Positions 48,610 through 57,863 of a stretch of DNA of 64,000 bases are shown one piece after another. A program made the translations under genes and the position numbers. The notes beneath the pieces are model-generated. The model made no database searches. It saw only the letters and a list, made by a program, of their open reading frames with translations, and was not told where the DNA came from. Source of the DNA: DAOUAE01 sp034433795 (lineage in GTDB: Bacteria > Chloroflexota > UBA6077 > FW602-bin22 > DAOUAE01); the NCBI GenBank assembly GCA_034433795.1, contig DAOUAE010000065.1, forward strand, positions 62,001 to 126,000. The letters run 5' to 3'. The stretch's first letter is position 1; every line of letters starts with the position of its first letter.

Positions 48610-49161
48610 TTACTCGCTCCGGGACAGAATGTCTGGCGACAGGCCGAAGGCGCGAGCAACGGTCTGAGCCATCGGCGGGCTCAGCGGCTGGATGGTGAGC
48701 GTGCTGCCATCCGGGGTCTGAAACTTGACGTCCATGCCGGCCGGAAACTGGTCGATGCCTCTGAGATAGCGGACCATCACCAGTGCCTGGCTGCCGTGCA
48801 CGAACCGCGTCGGACCGAAGACCCCAGGTGGGAGGGCGGTCCGGGTCGCCGGGTCGATGTTATGCGCCAGAGCGATCTGCCGTCCGGGGGCCAGAAGAAT
48901 GGCCCCCCACATGTCGCCGGCGATGCAGCAGTCGGCCACCGCCACCCCGATCGACATCCCATCGGTGGTGACCAGGTAGAAGAAGCGGTCGCTGGCGCTG
49001 GCAAATGAAAGCCTGATGGTCTGCTCGAAAGCAGCAGGGGAGACGCGGCTGGCCGGCTCAGCCTGATTTCCGCTCGTGGCCGCAGCGGCCGGCGGCACCA
49101 GCATGAGCAGCAGGCCGAAGAGCACGAACCAGCCCGGCAGAGAGCGTGGGATTATACTCAT
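48610..49161 (-). CDS. Secreted hypothetical protein (183 aa)
   Basis: A 183-aa exported protein. The signal peptide spans residues 1-28 (WFVLFGLLLMLVPPAAAA). The mature domain has a CC pair in VADCCIAGDMWGAILLAPG and mixed beta character. No family recognised. ATG 49161 is behind AGGAGA. Minus-strand TACAAT at 49280-49275 is the probable -10 element, giving an untranslated leader of about 105 nt with an 8-bp stem. Confidence 0.65.
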   Translation of the reverse strand: MSIIPRSLPGWFVLFGLLLMLVPPAAAATSGNQAEPASRVSPAAFEQTIRLSFASASDRFFYLVTTDGMSIGVAVADCCIAGDMWGAILLAPGRQIALAHNIDPATRTALPPGVFGPTRFVHGSQALVMVRYLRGIDQFPAGMDVKFQTPDGSTLTIQPLSPPMAQTVARAFGLSPDILSRSE

Positions 49162-49508
49162 TATTCTCGTTTCTCCTGAGAGAACTGTGGACGTCCCTCG
49201 GGGGCTATCGCCCCTGGTCAGCCGATGGGGTGATGCTCTGCCCTCCTTTCACGACCTGACCAGGCGTCTTCGGGATTGTAGCAGACCATCGGGTAGGTGA
49301 AAGTGTCGTAGTTCACAGAGCCCGCTGAGAGCCGGCGCGCTGTCGGGACTGTTCCCGACCGGGTGTCGGGAAAGCCCGGACAACACAAACCGGTTCCTCC
49401 CGGACAGACAGGCGGTGTCGAGAGGCCGTATGATCGTCGTGGGTCAGCGCCGATCCAGGGCCCGCCCGCGAGGCGGGCGGAGTGCAGTTTCTTTATTGTC
49501 GATGGGGC

Positions 49509-49537
49509 TTGTCGCCGGCGGGCCGGGTGTGTATAAT
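49509..49537 (+). promoter_or_regulatory. Promoter of gltB
   Basis: TTGTCG (49509-49514), 17 nt, TATAAT (49532-49537). The start codon lies about 200 nt downstream, leaving a long leader. Between this promoter and the divergent one near 49280 I see no gene. Confidence 0.65.
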
Positions 49538-49544
49538 ACCGGCT

Positions 49545-49736
49545 GAGACTCGCCATCGTCCAGGCACGGGCCTCCAGCGTCGGAGGCCGGTGGGTCGGGT
49601 GGTGGTGCCTGGTCGGTGGGTGGTTGTGCGCAGTGACGATGGGGTCCACTGGACGGTCTGCCCAGTGGGCTTTTTCTTTTCGGTGCCTGGCCGCGGGACG
49701 GCCCGTCAAACTCCAGGGTGAGGGTGCAGCCGACCG
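49545..49736 (+). promoter_or_regulatory. Structured leader of gltB
   Basis: The leader contains a perfect 8-bp pair CCAGGCAC/GTGCCTGG (49560-49567 with 49605-49612) enclosing a perfect 7-bp hairpin GGCCTCC/GGAGGCC (49569-49588). An intrinsic terminator follows (49644-49680). This aptamer-then-terminator layout suggests transcription attenuation. I compared it by eye with the glnA RNA and T-box patterns and saw no match. Confidence 0.5.
49644..49680 (+). terminator. Intrinsic terminator inside the gltB leader
   Basis: Nine-bp stem GTCCACTGG/CCAGTGGGC (one G-T) followed by TTTTTCTTTT, some 57 nt before the gltB start. Confidence 0.75.
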
Positions 49737-52700
49737 ATGGGAGCCGACATGTTGCCAACCACCAGATCGCTCTACGATCCGGCGTTTGAGCACGATGCCT
49801 GCGGGGTCGGTTTCGTCGCTGATATCCTGGGGCGCCCCAGCCATCTGATCCTGGCGCGCGCCCTGGAGGCGGTGGTGAACCTCACGCACCGTGGGGCGGT
49901 CGCGGCCGACGCGCGGACCGGCGACGGTGCTGGCGTGCTGACCCAGATCCCCCGTCCGCTCTTCGCCCGCGAGCTGGAGCGGCTGGGCTATGCCACGACG
50001 GTCCTGGACGATCTGGGGGTGGGGATGATCTTCCTGCCCCAGGATCCGGGGGCCCAGGAGCGCTGCCGCGAGATCGTTCAGGCCGAGGTCCAGCGAGCCG
50101 GCCTGATCTTTCTGGGCTGGCGGCCGGTGCCGGTCGATCCGTCGGTGCTGGGCGAGCGGGCGCGGGCCACGCTGCCCGATATCCAGCAGGCCCTGGTCGC
50201 CCGACCGCGCGGCCTGAGCGATGAAGCCTACGAGCGCCGACTGTACCTGGTCCGCAAGCGGATCGAGCGGGCGGTGGCGGCCGTGGGCATCCGCGACTGC
50301 TACATCCCCTCGTTCTCGCACCGGACCATCGTCTATAAGGGGCTGTTCGTCGCCCCCCAGCTGCGGGGCTTCTACCGCGACCTGGCTGACCCGGCCTTCA
50401 CCACCGCTCTGGCCGTCTTCCATCAGCGCTACAGCACCAACACCTTCCCGAACTGGTTCCTGGCTCAGCCGTTCCGGCTGCTGGCCCACAACGGCGAGAT
50501 CAATACCCTCCAGGGCAACCGCAACTGGATGCGGGCCCGCGAGGCGGCCCTGGCCTCGCCGGTCTGGGGCGAGGCCATCGCGGACCTCACGCCCATTGTC
50601 TGGGAGGAAGGGTCCGATTCGGCCAGCCTGGATAACGTCCTCGAACTGCTGCGTCTCTCCGGGCGCGACCTGCTCCACGCGATGATGATGCTGGTGCCCG
50701 AGGCCTGGGAGCGCATGCCCGATATGGACCCGGAGTGGCGGGCTTTCTACGAGTACCACGCCTGCCTGATGGAGCCGTGGGACGGTCCGGCGGCCCTGGC
50801 CTTCAGCGATGGCGTGGTCGTCGGCGCCTGCCTGGACCGCAACGGCCTGCGGCCCTCGCGCTATAAGGTCACCGACGACGGGCTGGTGGTGGTGGCCTCG
50901 GAGGTGGGAGTCTTCGACCTGGACGATGCCCACGTGGTCGAGAAGGGCCGACTCGGCCCGGGCCAGATGATCGCGGTGGACACCGCCCGGCGGGTGCTCC
51001 TCAAGAACGAGCAGATCAAGCAGATGATCAGCCGCCGGCGCCCCTACGGCCAGTGGGTCCAGCGTCACCTCTTCCGGCTGAGCAGCGTTGTCGGCGGGCC
51101 GAATGGCCATCTCCACCCGGATACGCTGCCGCTCTGGCAGCGCCAGCAGGCCTTCGGCTTCACCAACGAGGAACTGCAGCTGGTCGTCAAGACTATGGGC
51201 TACGAGGGCAAGGACCCGGTCTGGTCGATGGGCGATGACGCGCCGATCGCGGTCCTCTCCCGTAAGCCCCGGCTGGTCTACCACTTCCTGAAGCAGCGCT
51301 TCGCCCAGGTCACCAACCCGCCGATCGATCCACTCCGGGAAGAGATCGTGATGGCGCTCGATGTCTACATCGGCGCCCGGCGGAGCCTGCTGGAGGAGAC
51401 CGCAGAACACGCCAAACTCGTTCACCTGCCCAGCCCGGTCCTGCGCGACGACGAACTCGAGGCGCTCAAGCACCTGCCCGACCCGGCCTTCCAGGCGGCG
51501 GTGCTGCCGGCGGTCTTCGACCGGGCCCTCGGGCCCGAGGGCCTGAAGGCTGGTCTGCAGGCGCTCTGTCAGGCCGCCGAGGCGGCGGTCGATGCGGGGA
51601 AGACCATCCTTATTCTGACCGACCGGCCGATCGGGCCGGAGACGGTGGCCATCCCGATGCTGCTGGCGGTCGGGGCGGTGCACCACCATCTCATCCGCGT
51701 CGGCAAGCGCATGCGGGCCGATATCGTGGTCGAGACCGGCCAGGCCTGGGAGGTCCATCACTTCGCCACACTCATCGGCTATGGCGCCAGCGCCATCAAC
51801 CCCTATCTGGCCTACCAGACCGTCGCCGACCTGGTGCTCAACCAGGGGGTGGACGGGCTCCCGCTGGAGAGGGCGCTGGAGAATTACCGCCACGCGGTCG
51901 AGGCCGGGCTGCTCAAGATCATGTCGAAAATGGGCATCTCGACCCTAACCTCCTACCGCGGGGCTCAGATCTTCGAGGCCATCGGCCTCGGCCCGGAGGT
52001 CATCGAGACCTGCTTTGTCGGCACGCCCTCGCGGGTCGGGGGCATTGGTCTGCGGGAGTTTGGCGAAGACGCCCTGGCTCGCCACCGGCTGGCCTTCGGC
52101 CCGGATCCCGAGTCGAAACTGCCCGACTACGGTTTCTACCGCTACCGCCGCGATGGCGAGTACCACGGCTACAATCCGCGGATCGTCCGGCAGCTGCAGA
52201 AGGCCGCCCGCAGCGGCAGTTACGAGGAGTACAAACTCTTCGCCCAGATGGTCTACGAGCGCGAGCCGGCCCTCTTCCGCGACCTCCTGCGCTTCCGGCG
52301 GGTCCGCGACCCCATCCCGCTCGACGAGGTCGAGCCGATGGAGAAGATCCGCCAGCGCTTCGTCACCCAGGCGATGTCGCTGGGGGCGCTCAGCCCGGAG
52401 GCCCACGAGACGATCTCCATCGCCATGAACCGTATCGGCTGCCGCTCGAACACCGGCGAGGGCGGTGAGGATCCCGAGTGGTACAAGCCGCGCCCGAACG
52501 GTGATTCGGCCAACAACAAGATCAAGCAGGTGGCCTCGGGCCGCTTCGGGGTAACACCGGAGTACCTGGCCCACGCCGAGGAGATCGAGATCAAAATGGC
52601 CCAGGGCTCCAAGCCCGGCGAGGGCGGGCAGCTGCCGGGCCATAAGGTGACCGAACTCATCGCCCGGCTGCGCCACGCGGTGCCGGGGATTCAGCTCATC

Positions 52701-54272
52701 TCGCCACCGCCGCACCACGATATCTACAGCATCGAGGACCTGGCCCAGCTCATCTACGACCTCAAGCAGGTCAACCCCCGGGCCAGGGTCGGCGTGAAAC
52801 TGGTGAGCGAGTCCGGCGTTGGCACCATCGCCGCCGGCGTGGCCAAGGCCTACGCCGACTATGTTCTTATCTCCGGTGACTCGGGGGGGACCGGTGCCTC
52901 GCCGCTGAGTTCGATCAAGAACGCCGGCTGCCCCTGGGAACTGGGGCTGGCCGAGACCCAGCAGGTGCTGGTCCTCAACGACCTGCGCGGCCGACTGCGA
53001 GTCCGGACCGACGGCGGGCTCAAGACCGGCCGGGATGTGGTCTATGCGGCGCTGCTGGGGGCGGAGGAGTTCGGCTTCGGCACGGCGGCGCTGGTCTCCA
53101 TCGGCTGCGACATGGCCCGTCAGTGCCACCTGAACACCTGTCCGACCGGGATCGCCACCCAGCGACCCGACCTGCGGGCCCGCTACGAGGGCACGCCGGA
53201 GATGCTCATCAACTATCTCACCTTCGTGGCGATGGAGGTCCGGGAGATTCTGGCCGACCTGGGCTTCCGCAGCCTGGATGAGATCATCGGCCGGACGGAC
53301 CTCCTGGAGCCGGTGGAGGCGCCGCCGGGCAGCCGGGCGGCCACCCTGGACCTGCGGCCGCTCCTGGCCGATGTCGACCCCTCCGGTACCCGCCCGCGCC
53401 GCTGTGTGCAGGCGCGCAACGACCGGCCGGAGTCGGAAGAAGAGGCCCTCAACCCGCGCATCCTGGCCGACGCCCGGCCAGCGCTGGAGAACGGCACGCC
53501 GGTTCGCCTGCGCTACCAGATCCGGAACTGCCACCGGACGGTCGGGGCCACCCTGGCTGGCGAGATCGCCCGTCGCTACGGTCTCACGGGCCTGCCCGAT
53601 GGCACGATTGAAATCGAGTTCGAGGGCTCGGCCGGGCAGAGCTTCGGCGCCTTCACCATTCGGGGAATGCGTCTCATCCTGACCGGCGAGGCCAACGATT
53701 ACGTCGGCAAGGGGATGGCTGGCGGTGAGATCATCATCAAGCCGCCGAAGACCGCCCGCTTCGCCAGCCATGAGAACGTGATCGTGGGCAACACGGTCCT
53801 CTACGGGGCGACCGGTGGAGCGCTGTTCGTGGCCGGCCGGGCCGGCGAGCGGTTCTGTGTGCGCAACAGCGGTGCCCTGGCGGTCGTCGAAGGGACCGGT
53901 GATCACTGCTGCGAGTACATGACCGCCGGGATGACGGTGGTCCTGGGCGAGACCGGGCGGAACTTCGGCGCCGGGATGTCCAACGGCGTCGCCTACGTGC
54001 TCGACGAGAAAGGCGTCTTCCCGCGCCGCTACAATCCGGAGATGATCTCTATCGAGCGCCTGAGCGATCCCGAGGATATCGCCCTTCTCAAGAGTGTCAT
54101 CCAGCGGCACTGGGAGCTGACCGGGAGCGAGCGGGCCCGGACCATCCTGGAGAACTGGGCCCACTACGAGCCGCTCTTCTGGAAGGTGGTGCCGCACCCG
54201 CCGGTGACCACCCAGCAGTCGGGCACGGTGATGGTCGTGAGCCACGGCCGCAGCGGCCAGCCGCGCCACTGA
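49737..54272 (+). CDS. gltB: Glutamate synthase large subunit
   Basis: A 1511-aa ferredoxin- or NADPH-type glutamate synthase alpha subunit. It converts glutamine and 2-oxoglutarate to two glutamates. The class II glutaminase domain begins at the nucleophile Cys22 (EHDACGVGF). The central and FMN domains follow, with SGDSGGTGASPLSSIKNAG. The 3Fe-4S cysteines are in CDMARQCHLNTCPTG. The C-terminal GXGXG beta-helix contains GGEIIIKPPKTA and ends near VVPHPPVTT. Length is normal. ATG 49749, with GGGAG 5 nt upstream, is an equally good start. No gltD small subunit follows; the gene is monocistronic, with a strong terminator. Confidence 0.97.
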   Translation: MGADMLPTTRSLYDPAFEHDACGVGFVADILGRPSHLILARALEAVVNLTHRGAVAADARTGDGAGVLTQIPRPLFARELERLGYATTVLDDLGVGMIFLPQDPGAQERCREIVQAEVQRAGLIFLGWRPVPVDPSVLGERARATLPDIQQALVARPRGLSDEAYERRLYLVRKRIERAVAAVGIRDCYIPSFSHRTIVYKGLFVAPQLRGFYRDLADPAFTTALAVFHQRYSTNTFPNWFLAQPFRLLAHNGEINTLQGNRNWMRAREAALASPVWGEAIADLTPIVWEEGSDSASLDNVLELLRLSGRDLLHAMMMLVPEAWERMPDMDPEWRAFYEYHACLMEPWDGPAALAFSDGVVVGACLDRNGLRPSRYKVTDDGLVVVASEVGVFDLDDAHVVEKGRLGPGQMIAVDTARRVLLKNEQIKQMISRRRPYGQWVQRHLFRLSSVVGGPNGHLHPDTLPLWQRQQAFGFTNEELQLVVKTMGYEGKDPVWSMGDDAPIAVLSRKPRLVYHFLKQRFAQVTNPPIDPLREEIVMALDVYIGARRSLLEETAEHAKLVHLPSPVLRDDELEALKHLPDPAFQAAVLPAVFDRALGPEGLKAGLQALCQAAEAAVDAGKTILILTDRPIGPETVAIPMLLAVGAVHHHLIRVGKRMRADIVVETGQAWEVHHFATLIGYGASAINPYLAYQTVADLVLNQGVDGLPLERALENYRHAVEAGLLKIMSKMGISTLTSYRGAQIFEAIGLGPEVIETCFVGTPSRVGGIGLREFGEDALARHRLAFGPDPESKLPDYGFYRYRRDGEYHGYNPRIVRQLQKAARSGSYEEYKLFAQMVYEREPALFRDLLRFRRVRDPIPLDEVEPMEKIRQRFVTQAMSLGALSPEAHETISIAMNRIGCRSNTGEGGEDPEWYKPRPNGDSANNKIKQVASGRFGVTPEYLAHAEEIEIKMAQGSKPGEGGQLPGHKVTELIARLRHAVPGIQLISPPPHHDIYSIEDLAQLIYDLKQVNPRARVGVKLVSESGVGTIAAGVAKAYADYVLISGDSGGTGASPLSSIKNAGCPWELGLAETQQVLVLNDLRGRLRVRTDGGLKTGRDVVYAALLGAEEFGFGTAALVSIGCDMARQCHLNTCPTGIATQRPDLRARYEGTPEMLINYLTFVAMEVREILADLGFRSLDEIIGRTDLLEPVEAPPGSRAATLDLRPLLADVDPSGTRPRRCVQARNDRPESEEEALNPRILADARPALENGTPVRLRYQIRNCHRTVGATLAGEIARRYGLTGLPDGTIEIEFEGSAGQSFGAFTIRGMRLILTGEANDYVGKGMAGGEIIIKPPKTARFASHENVIVGNTVLYGATGGALFVAGRAGERFCVRNSGALAVVEGTGDHCCEYMTAGMTVVLGETGRNFGAGMSNGVAYVLDEKGVFPRRYNPEMISIERLSDPEDIALLKSVIQRHWELTGSERARTILENWAHYEPLFWKVVPHPPVTTQQSGTVMVVSHGRSGQPRH

Positions 54273-54293
54273 ACCGCTGGGAACCGAACGATC

Positions 54294-54326
54294 ACGCCCG
54301 CGCCTTTCGCCAGGCGCGGGCGTTTT
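54294..54326 (+). terminator. Rho-independent terminator of gltB
   Basis: Stem CGCCCGCGCCT/AGGCGCGGGCG (11 bp, extendable by A-T), loop TTCGCC, then TTTT, starting 22 nt after the gltB stop. Confidence 0.9.
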
Positions 54327-54388
54327 GCCATAAGCCGGAGATGTCGGTTGGCCGACGAGGCGTCGTGGACCGGTCGGGGCGCGCCGGC

Positions 54389-54793
54389 TCAGCGCCACCA
54401 GGAGGAGCGCCAGCCGCTCTCCCGGTAAAGGCTGGTGGACGACCAGCGACTCTCGGCGCCCCAGGTGCTCCAGGACCAGCGGTCGGTCAGGCTCTGACGG
54501 CTGCGGCTCTCGCTTCCACTCCAGCCGAAGCTGCCCCAGGTGTTCCAGCCGGTGGTTTCGGGATAGCGCCGGGTCCCGTACCGCCCGGTGTAGGGGTTGT
54601 AGTTGCCCCAGTAACTGTAGTTATCGTAGACCGTGTCGTTGGGCCGTGTCCGGTAGTGCGGGGCGACGTAGGTGCCGTCGCGGCGAACGTACCCCTGCAC
54701 GTAGAGGTCATCCCCCCACCAGGCGCTGGCGGTGGCGGTCAGTCCGATGGTCAGCCCGGTCAGAAGAACCAGCCCCAGGAAAAGACGCCGCAT
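54389..54793 (-). CDS. Small secreted Trp/Tyr/Ser-rich protein
   Basis: A 134-aa protein from ATG 54793, behind GAGGAGG. Residues 1-24 are a signal peptide ending ATASA. The mature N-terminal part carries a widely recurring motif of small secreted proteins, VQGYVRRDGTYVAPHYRTRP then NYNPYTGRYG. The C-terminal half is low complexity, full of Trp, Ser and Arg (WSWSTWGAESRWSS). Function unknown. It lies beside the surface-glycan genes but is probably transcribed alone. Confidence 0.7.
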   Translation of the reverse strand: MRRLFLGLVLLTGLTIGLTATASAWWGDDLYVQGYVRRDGTYVAPHYRTRPNDTVYDNYSYWGNYNPYTGRYGTRRYPETTGWNTWGSFGWSGSESRSRQSLTDRWSWSTWGAESRWSSTSLYRESGWRSSWWR

Positions 54794-54918
54794 CACTACC
54801 TCCTCGCGCATAGCGGTATCGCCGCTCCCCCTGCACGGGCTGCAGGGGACGGATCTCACTGATCACTTCCCCGATCGTCGCCCCAGTGCGACGGGCATCG
54901 ACGGGGAATGGAGCGGCG

Positions 54919-56157
54919 TCAGAACATCCCGGCCCGAGCGCTGAGCGCCGCCTGATAGACCGCCCGGTACTCCTGGGCGATGTGATCCCAGGTCCAGCGC
55001 TCCAGGACCAGCCGGCGGGCGGTGGCGCCCAGTTGCCGCCGCCGGTCGGGGTCGGCCAGGACCTCCACCAGCGCCCGGGCCAGGGCCGGAGCCTCGCCCT
55101 CCGGCACCAGCCGGCCGTTCTCACCATCGTGGACGACGAGCGGGAGCCCGCTCACCCGGCTGGCCACCACCGGCAGCCCGCAGGCCAGTGCTTCCAGAAC
55201 CACCGTCGGCAGCCCGTCGACGTTGCCAGCCGCATCGTGGACGCTGGGCATGGCCAGGACGTCGGCGGCCTGGAGATAGCGCGGCACCTCTGGCCAGGGC
55301 ACGGCCCCTCGAAGGAGCAGGCGGTCGTCCACACCGAGACGGGCGGCCAGCCGGACCAGCGCCGACCGCTCCGGGCCCTCGCCCAGGATCAGCAACCTGA
55401 CGGTGGGCAGAGTGGCGGCCACCAGCGGCAGGGCCGCCACCAGGTGGTGAAAGCCCTTCTTGGGCACCAGCCGGCCGATGGCGATGACGAAGAGAGCCGT
55501 GGGCTCCAGACCCAGCGCCGCGCGGAGACGGGCCCGTTCGTCCGGCGAGACCGGGTGGAAGCGCTCGGGGTCGACGCCGTGGGGGATGACCGTCAGGCGC
55601 TCCTTCGGGGCCCCGAGGCGGCGGGCCCGATCGGCCAGTTCGGGGCTGCAGGCGATGACTGTCCGGGCCTGTCGGCAGCACCAGCCAGCCAGGGCCCGAA
55701 AGAGCGGGTTCCAGCCGGCGACAAAGACGTCTGAGCCGTGCAGGCTGATGACCAGCGGCCGGCCGGTGATCCGGGCGGCCAGAGCCGCCGCCGGACCGTT
55801 GGGGAGGACCCAGTGGGCGTGGATGAGATCGAGCGGTTGGGAGCGGTGGAGCCGGAGCAGGGCCCGCAGGGCGGCGGTCAGGTAGAGTGGAATCAGCACA
55901 TAGGCGCGGGGGTCGAGCTGCTGGTCGCGGTGGAGCGCCCGGGCGTGGCCCATGATCGCCCAGGCCGGAAAGGGGGCGTAGGCGAAGCGGTCACAGCGCA
56001 CCGGTCCGGGCAGCGGCCGGGCCGCCGGATCGGCGGGGGCGACGACGCTGACGGTCAGCCCCTGCCTGGCCAGGGCCTCGGCCAGCGAGCGGACGAACGG
56101 TGCGGCAGTATCGGCCGCGTGCCGTGGGTAGGAAGAGGTCAGCATCGCCAGGTGCAC
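54919..56157 (-). CDS. Glycosyltransferase family 4 protein
   Basis: A 412-aa GT-B fold glycosyltransferase. The N-terminal acceptor domain shows SSYPRHAADTAAPFVRSLAE and LIHAHWVLPNGPAA. The C-terminal donor domain has VIPHGVDPERFHP, IGRLVPKKGFHHLVAAL and the E-x7-E-like stretch GLPTVVLEALACGLPVVAS. Probably adds a sugar to a surface polysaccharide. It begins at GTG 56157, 8 nt after the GT2 gene, in the same operon. Confidence 0.9.
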   Translation of the reverse strand: MHLAMLTSSYPRHAADTAAPFVRSLAEALARQGLTVSVVAPADPAARPLPGPVRCDRFAYAPFPAWAIMGHARALHRDQQLDPRAYVLIPLYLTAALRALLRLHRSQPLDLIHAHWVLPNGPAAALAARITGRPLVISLHGSDVFVAGWNPLFRALAGWCCRQARTVIACSPELADRARRLGAPKERLTVIPHGVDPERFHPVSPDERARLRAALGLEPTALFVIAIGRLVPKKGFHHLVAALPLVAATLPTVRLLILGEGPERSALVRLAARLGVDDRLLLRGAVPWPEVPRYLQAADVLAMPSVHDAAGNVDGLPTVVLEALACGLPVVASRVSGLPLVVHDGENGRLVPEGEAPALARALVEVLADPDRRRQLGATARRLVLERWTWDHIAQEYRAVYQAALSARAGMF

Positions 56158-56165
56158 GGCAGAGG

Positions 56166-56843
56166 TCAGTCCACGAAGCGATACTTGAGGAGGGTGAGGA
56201 CGGCCGGCAGGCCGTCGAGCCAGCTGATCTTCTTGCCGGCCTCGGCATCACGGGCGGCGTAGGAGATAGGCACCTCGAGGATGCGGTAGCCACGACGCAG
56301 GAGTTTGGCGGTGATCTCGGGCTCGACGTCGAAGCGGCGAGCCTGCAAATTGAGCTGGCGCAGGACCTGGGTCGGCATGAGTTTGTAGCAGGTCTCCATA
56401 TCGGTGAGGCTGGTGCCGTAGAGCAGGTTGGTCAGGAGGGTGAGGAAGCGGTTGCCCAGCCACTGGCTGAAGCGCATTCGTCGGGGGCGCCCCAGGAAGC
56501 GCGAGCCGTAGACCACCTGGGCGCGTCCCTGCTGGACCGGGGCCAGGAGACGCGGGTAGTCGGCGGGGTCGTACTCGAGATCGGCGTCCTGAATGATGAC
56601 CCAGTCGCCGGTGACGTAAGCCAGGGCTGTCTGGATGGCGGCGCCTTTCCCCCGGTTGACCGGGTGGTAGACGACGTGCAGGCCGGGCCAGGCCAGTGTC
56701 CGGAGCAGGTCGCGGGTGCCGTCGGTCGAGCAGTCGTCGACGACCACGATCTCGGAGACGACCGGCACCTGGCGGACGCGTTCCAGAACGGTCAGGACGG
56801 TTTCAGATTCGTTATAGACCGGGACGATGACCGAAAGGCGCAC
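56166..56843 (-). CDS. Glycosyltransferase family 2 protein (polyprenyl-phosphate type)
   Basis: A 225-aa GT-A glycosyltransferase resembling dolichyl-phosphate mannose or undecaprenyl-phosphate sugar transferases. Motifs are LSVIVPVYNESETVLTVLER, EIVVVDDCSTDGT, HPVNRGKGAAIQTAL and the DxD-type QDADLEYDP, with YGSRFLGRPRR later. No C-terminal membrane domain is present. The start at GTG 56843 follows GGGAGAG; upstream in-frame codons would run antisense through the exporter gene and are rejected. Minus-strand TATAAT at 56876-56871 is a probable -10. Confidence 0.88.
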   Translation of the reverse strand: MRLSVIVPVYNESETVLTVLERVRQVPVVSEIVVVDDCSTDGTRDLLRTLAWPGLHVVYHPVNRGKGAAIQTALAYVTGDWVIIQDADLEYDPADYPRLLAPVQQGRAQVVYGSRFLGRPRRMRFSQWLGNRFLTLLTNLLYGTSLTDMETCYKLMPTQVLRQLNLQARRFDVEPEITAKLLRRGYRILEVPISYAARDAEAGKKISWLDGLPAVLTLLKYRFVD

Positions 56844-56966
56844 GACTCTCCCCTGCGCGCTCCGGGCCGGATTATACCCACTCTGGCCCGCGAAGGGAAG
56901 GGTCAGGCTCTCTGTCTCTCCATACTCAAGAGGCCAGCGGGAGGTCGTTAGGGACCTGATGCGCCC

Positions 56967-56995
56967 TTGCCGTCGCCTGGTGGTTCGTGTATATA
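56967..56995 (+). promoter_or_regulatory. Promoter of the glycan-export operon
   Basis: TTGCCG (56967-56972), 17 nt, TATATA (56990-56995), about 32 nt before the permease ATG. Confidence 0.5.
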
Positions 56996-57026
56996 TGCCC
57001 TGCGTGCAGGCGGGGGCTGACCGACC

Positions 57027-57863
57027 ATGACGACCGCTCTTCAGCGTATCACCGTCGCTCGCCCGGCCGGGCTGCGGGATCTGCCGGGGCAGGTTCGGCA
57101 GTTGCTGGCCTGGCGTGGGCTGCTGCTGGCGCTGGTGGCGCGCGACCTCAAGGCCCGCTATAAGCACTCGGTCATTGGCTTCTTCTGGTCGTTGCTCAAT
57201 CCTCTTCTGATGATGACGATCTTCACCATCGTCTTCCAGGTCCTCTGGGCCAACAACACCATCCCCCTCTACCCGCTCTTCGTGCTGACCGGGCTCCTGC
57301 CCTGGAACTGGTGCGCCGGGGCGATCACGGCCGGTGTCGGCAGCATCGTCCACAACGGCCATCTGATTACCAAGGTGGCCTTCCCTCGCGAGGTGCTGCC
57401 GCTGGCTGTGGTGATCGCCCACGGCGTGAACTTTCTCCTGGCTCTGATCCCGCTTTTCGCTCTGCTGGTCCTTTTCGGCGCCCCGTTCACCCCGGCGCTG
57501 CTTCTGCTGCCGGGCGTGGTGCTGGTGCAGGGGCTCTTTCTGGGGGGGCTGGTGCTCTTTCTGGCTGCGCTCAACGTTTTCTTCCGGGATACAGCGGTTA
57601 TCGTCGAGGTGCTGTTGCTCGGCTGGTTCTTTCTGACGCCGGTCTTCTACCGGGTTGAAGATCTGACCCGGACGGCGGCCCGGGTGCTCTACATCGTCAA
57701 TCCCATGGCCTCGCTCCTGGCCTGCTACCGACAGATCTTCCTGCACGGGGTTGTCCCGGCGCCCGATTTTCTGGCCCGCACTGCGGTCGAGTGCGGGCTG
57801 ATCTTTCTGGGGGGCTATCTCTTTTTCCTGCGGCTGGCTCCCCGTTTCGCCGAGGAGGTCTGA
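57027..57863 (+). CDS. Polysaccharide ABC transporter permease (Wzm/TagG type)
   Basis: A 278-aa ABC-2 permease for lipid-linked polysaccharides. The diagnostic N-terminal stretch is LVARDLKARYKHSVIGFFWS then LLNPLLMM. Five to six further helices follow and NPMASLLACYRQIFLHG is typical of the family near the C-terminus. The stop overlaps the ATPase start (TGATG). Together they export an O-antigen or teichoic-acid-like glycan across the cytoplasmic membrane. Confidence 0.9.
   Translation: MTTALQRITVARPAGLRDLPGQVRQLLAWRGLLLALVARDLKARYKHSVIGFFWSLLNPLLMMTIFTIVFQVLWANNTIPLYPLFVLTGLLPWNWCAGAITAGVGSIVHNGHLITKVAFPREVLPLAVVIAHGVNFLLALIPLFALLVLFGAPFTPALLLLPGVVLVQGLFLGGLVLFLAALNVFFRDTAVIVEVLLLGWFFLTPVFYRVEDLTRTAARVLYIVNPMASLLACYRQIFLHGVVPAPDFLARTAVECGLIFLGGYLFFLRLAPRFAEEV

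Noticed and set aside
49218..51893. Long open frame (891 codons) antisense to gltB
   Set aside because: Shadow of the high-GC third codon positions of gltB; no protein family, start site or ribosome binding site supports it. The same applies to the long antisense frames at 51945-54398, 33272-35617, 60229-62175, 5236-7209 and 17937-20237.
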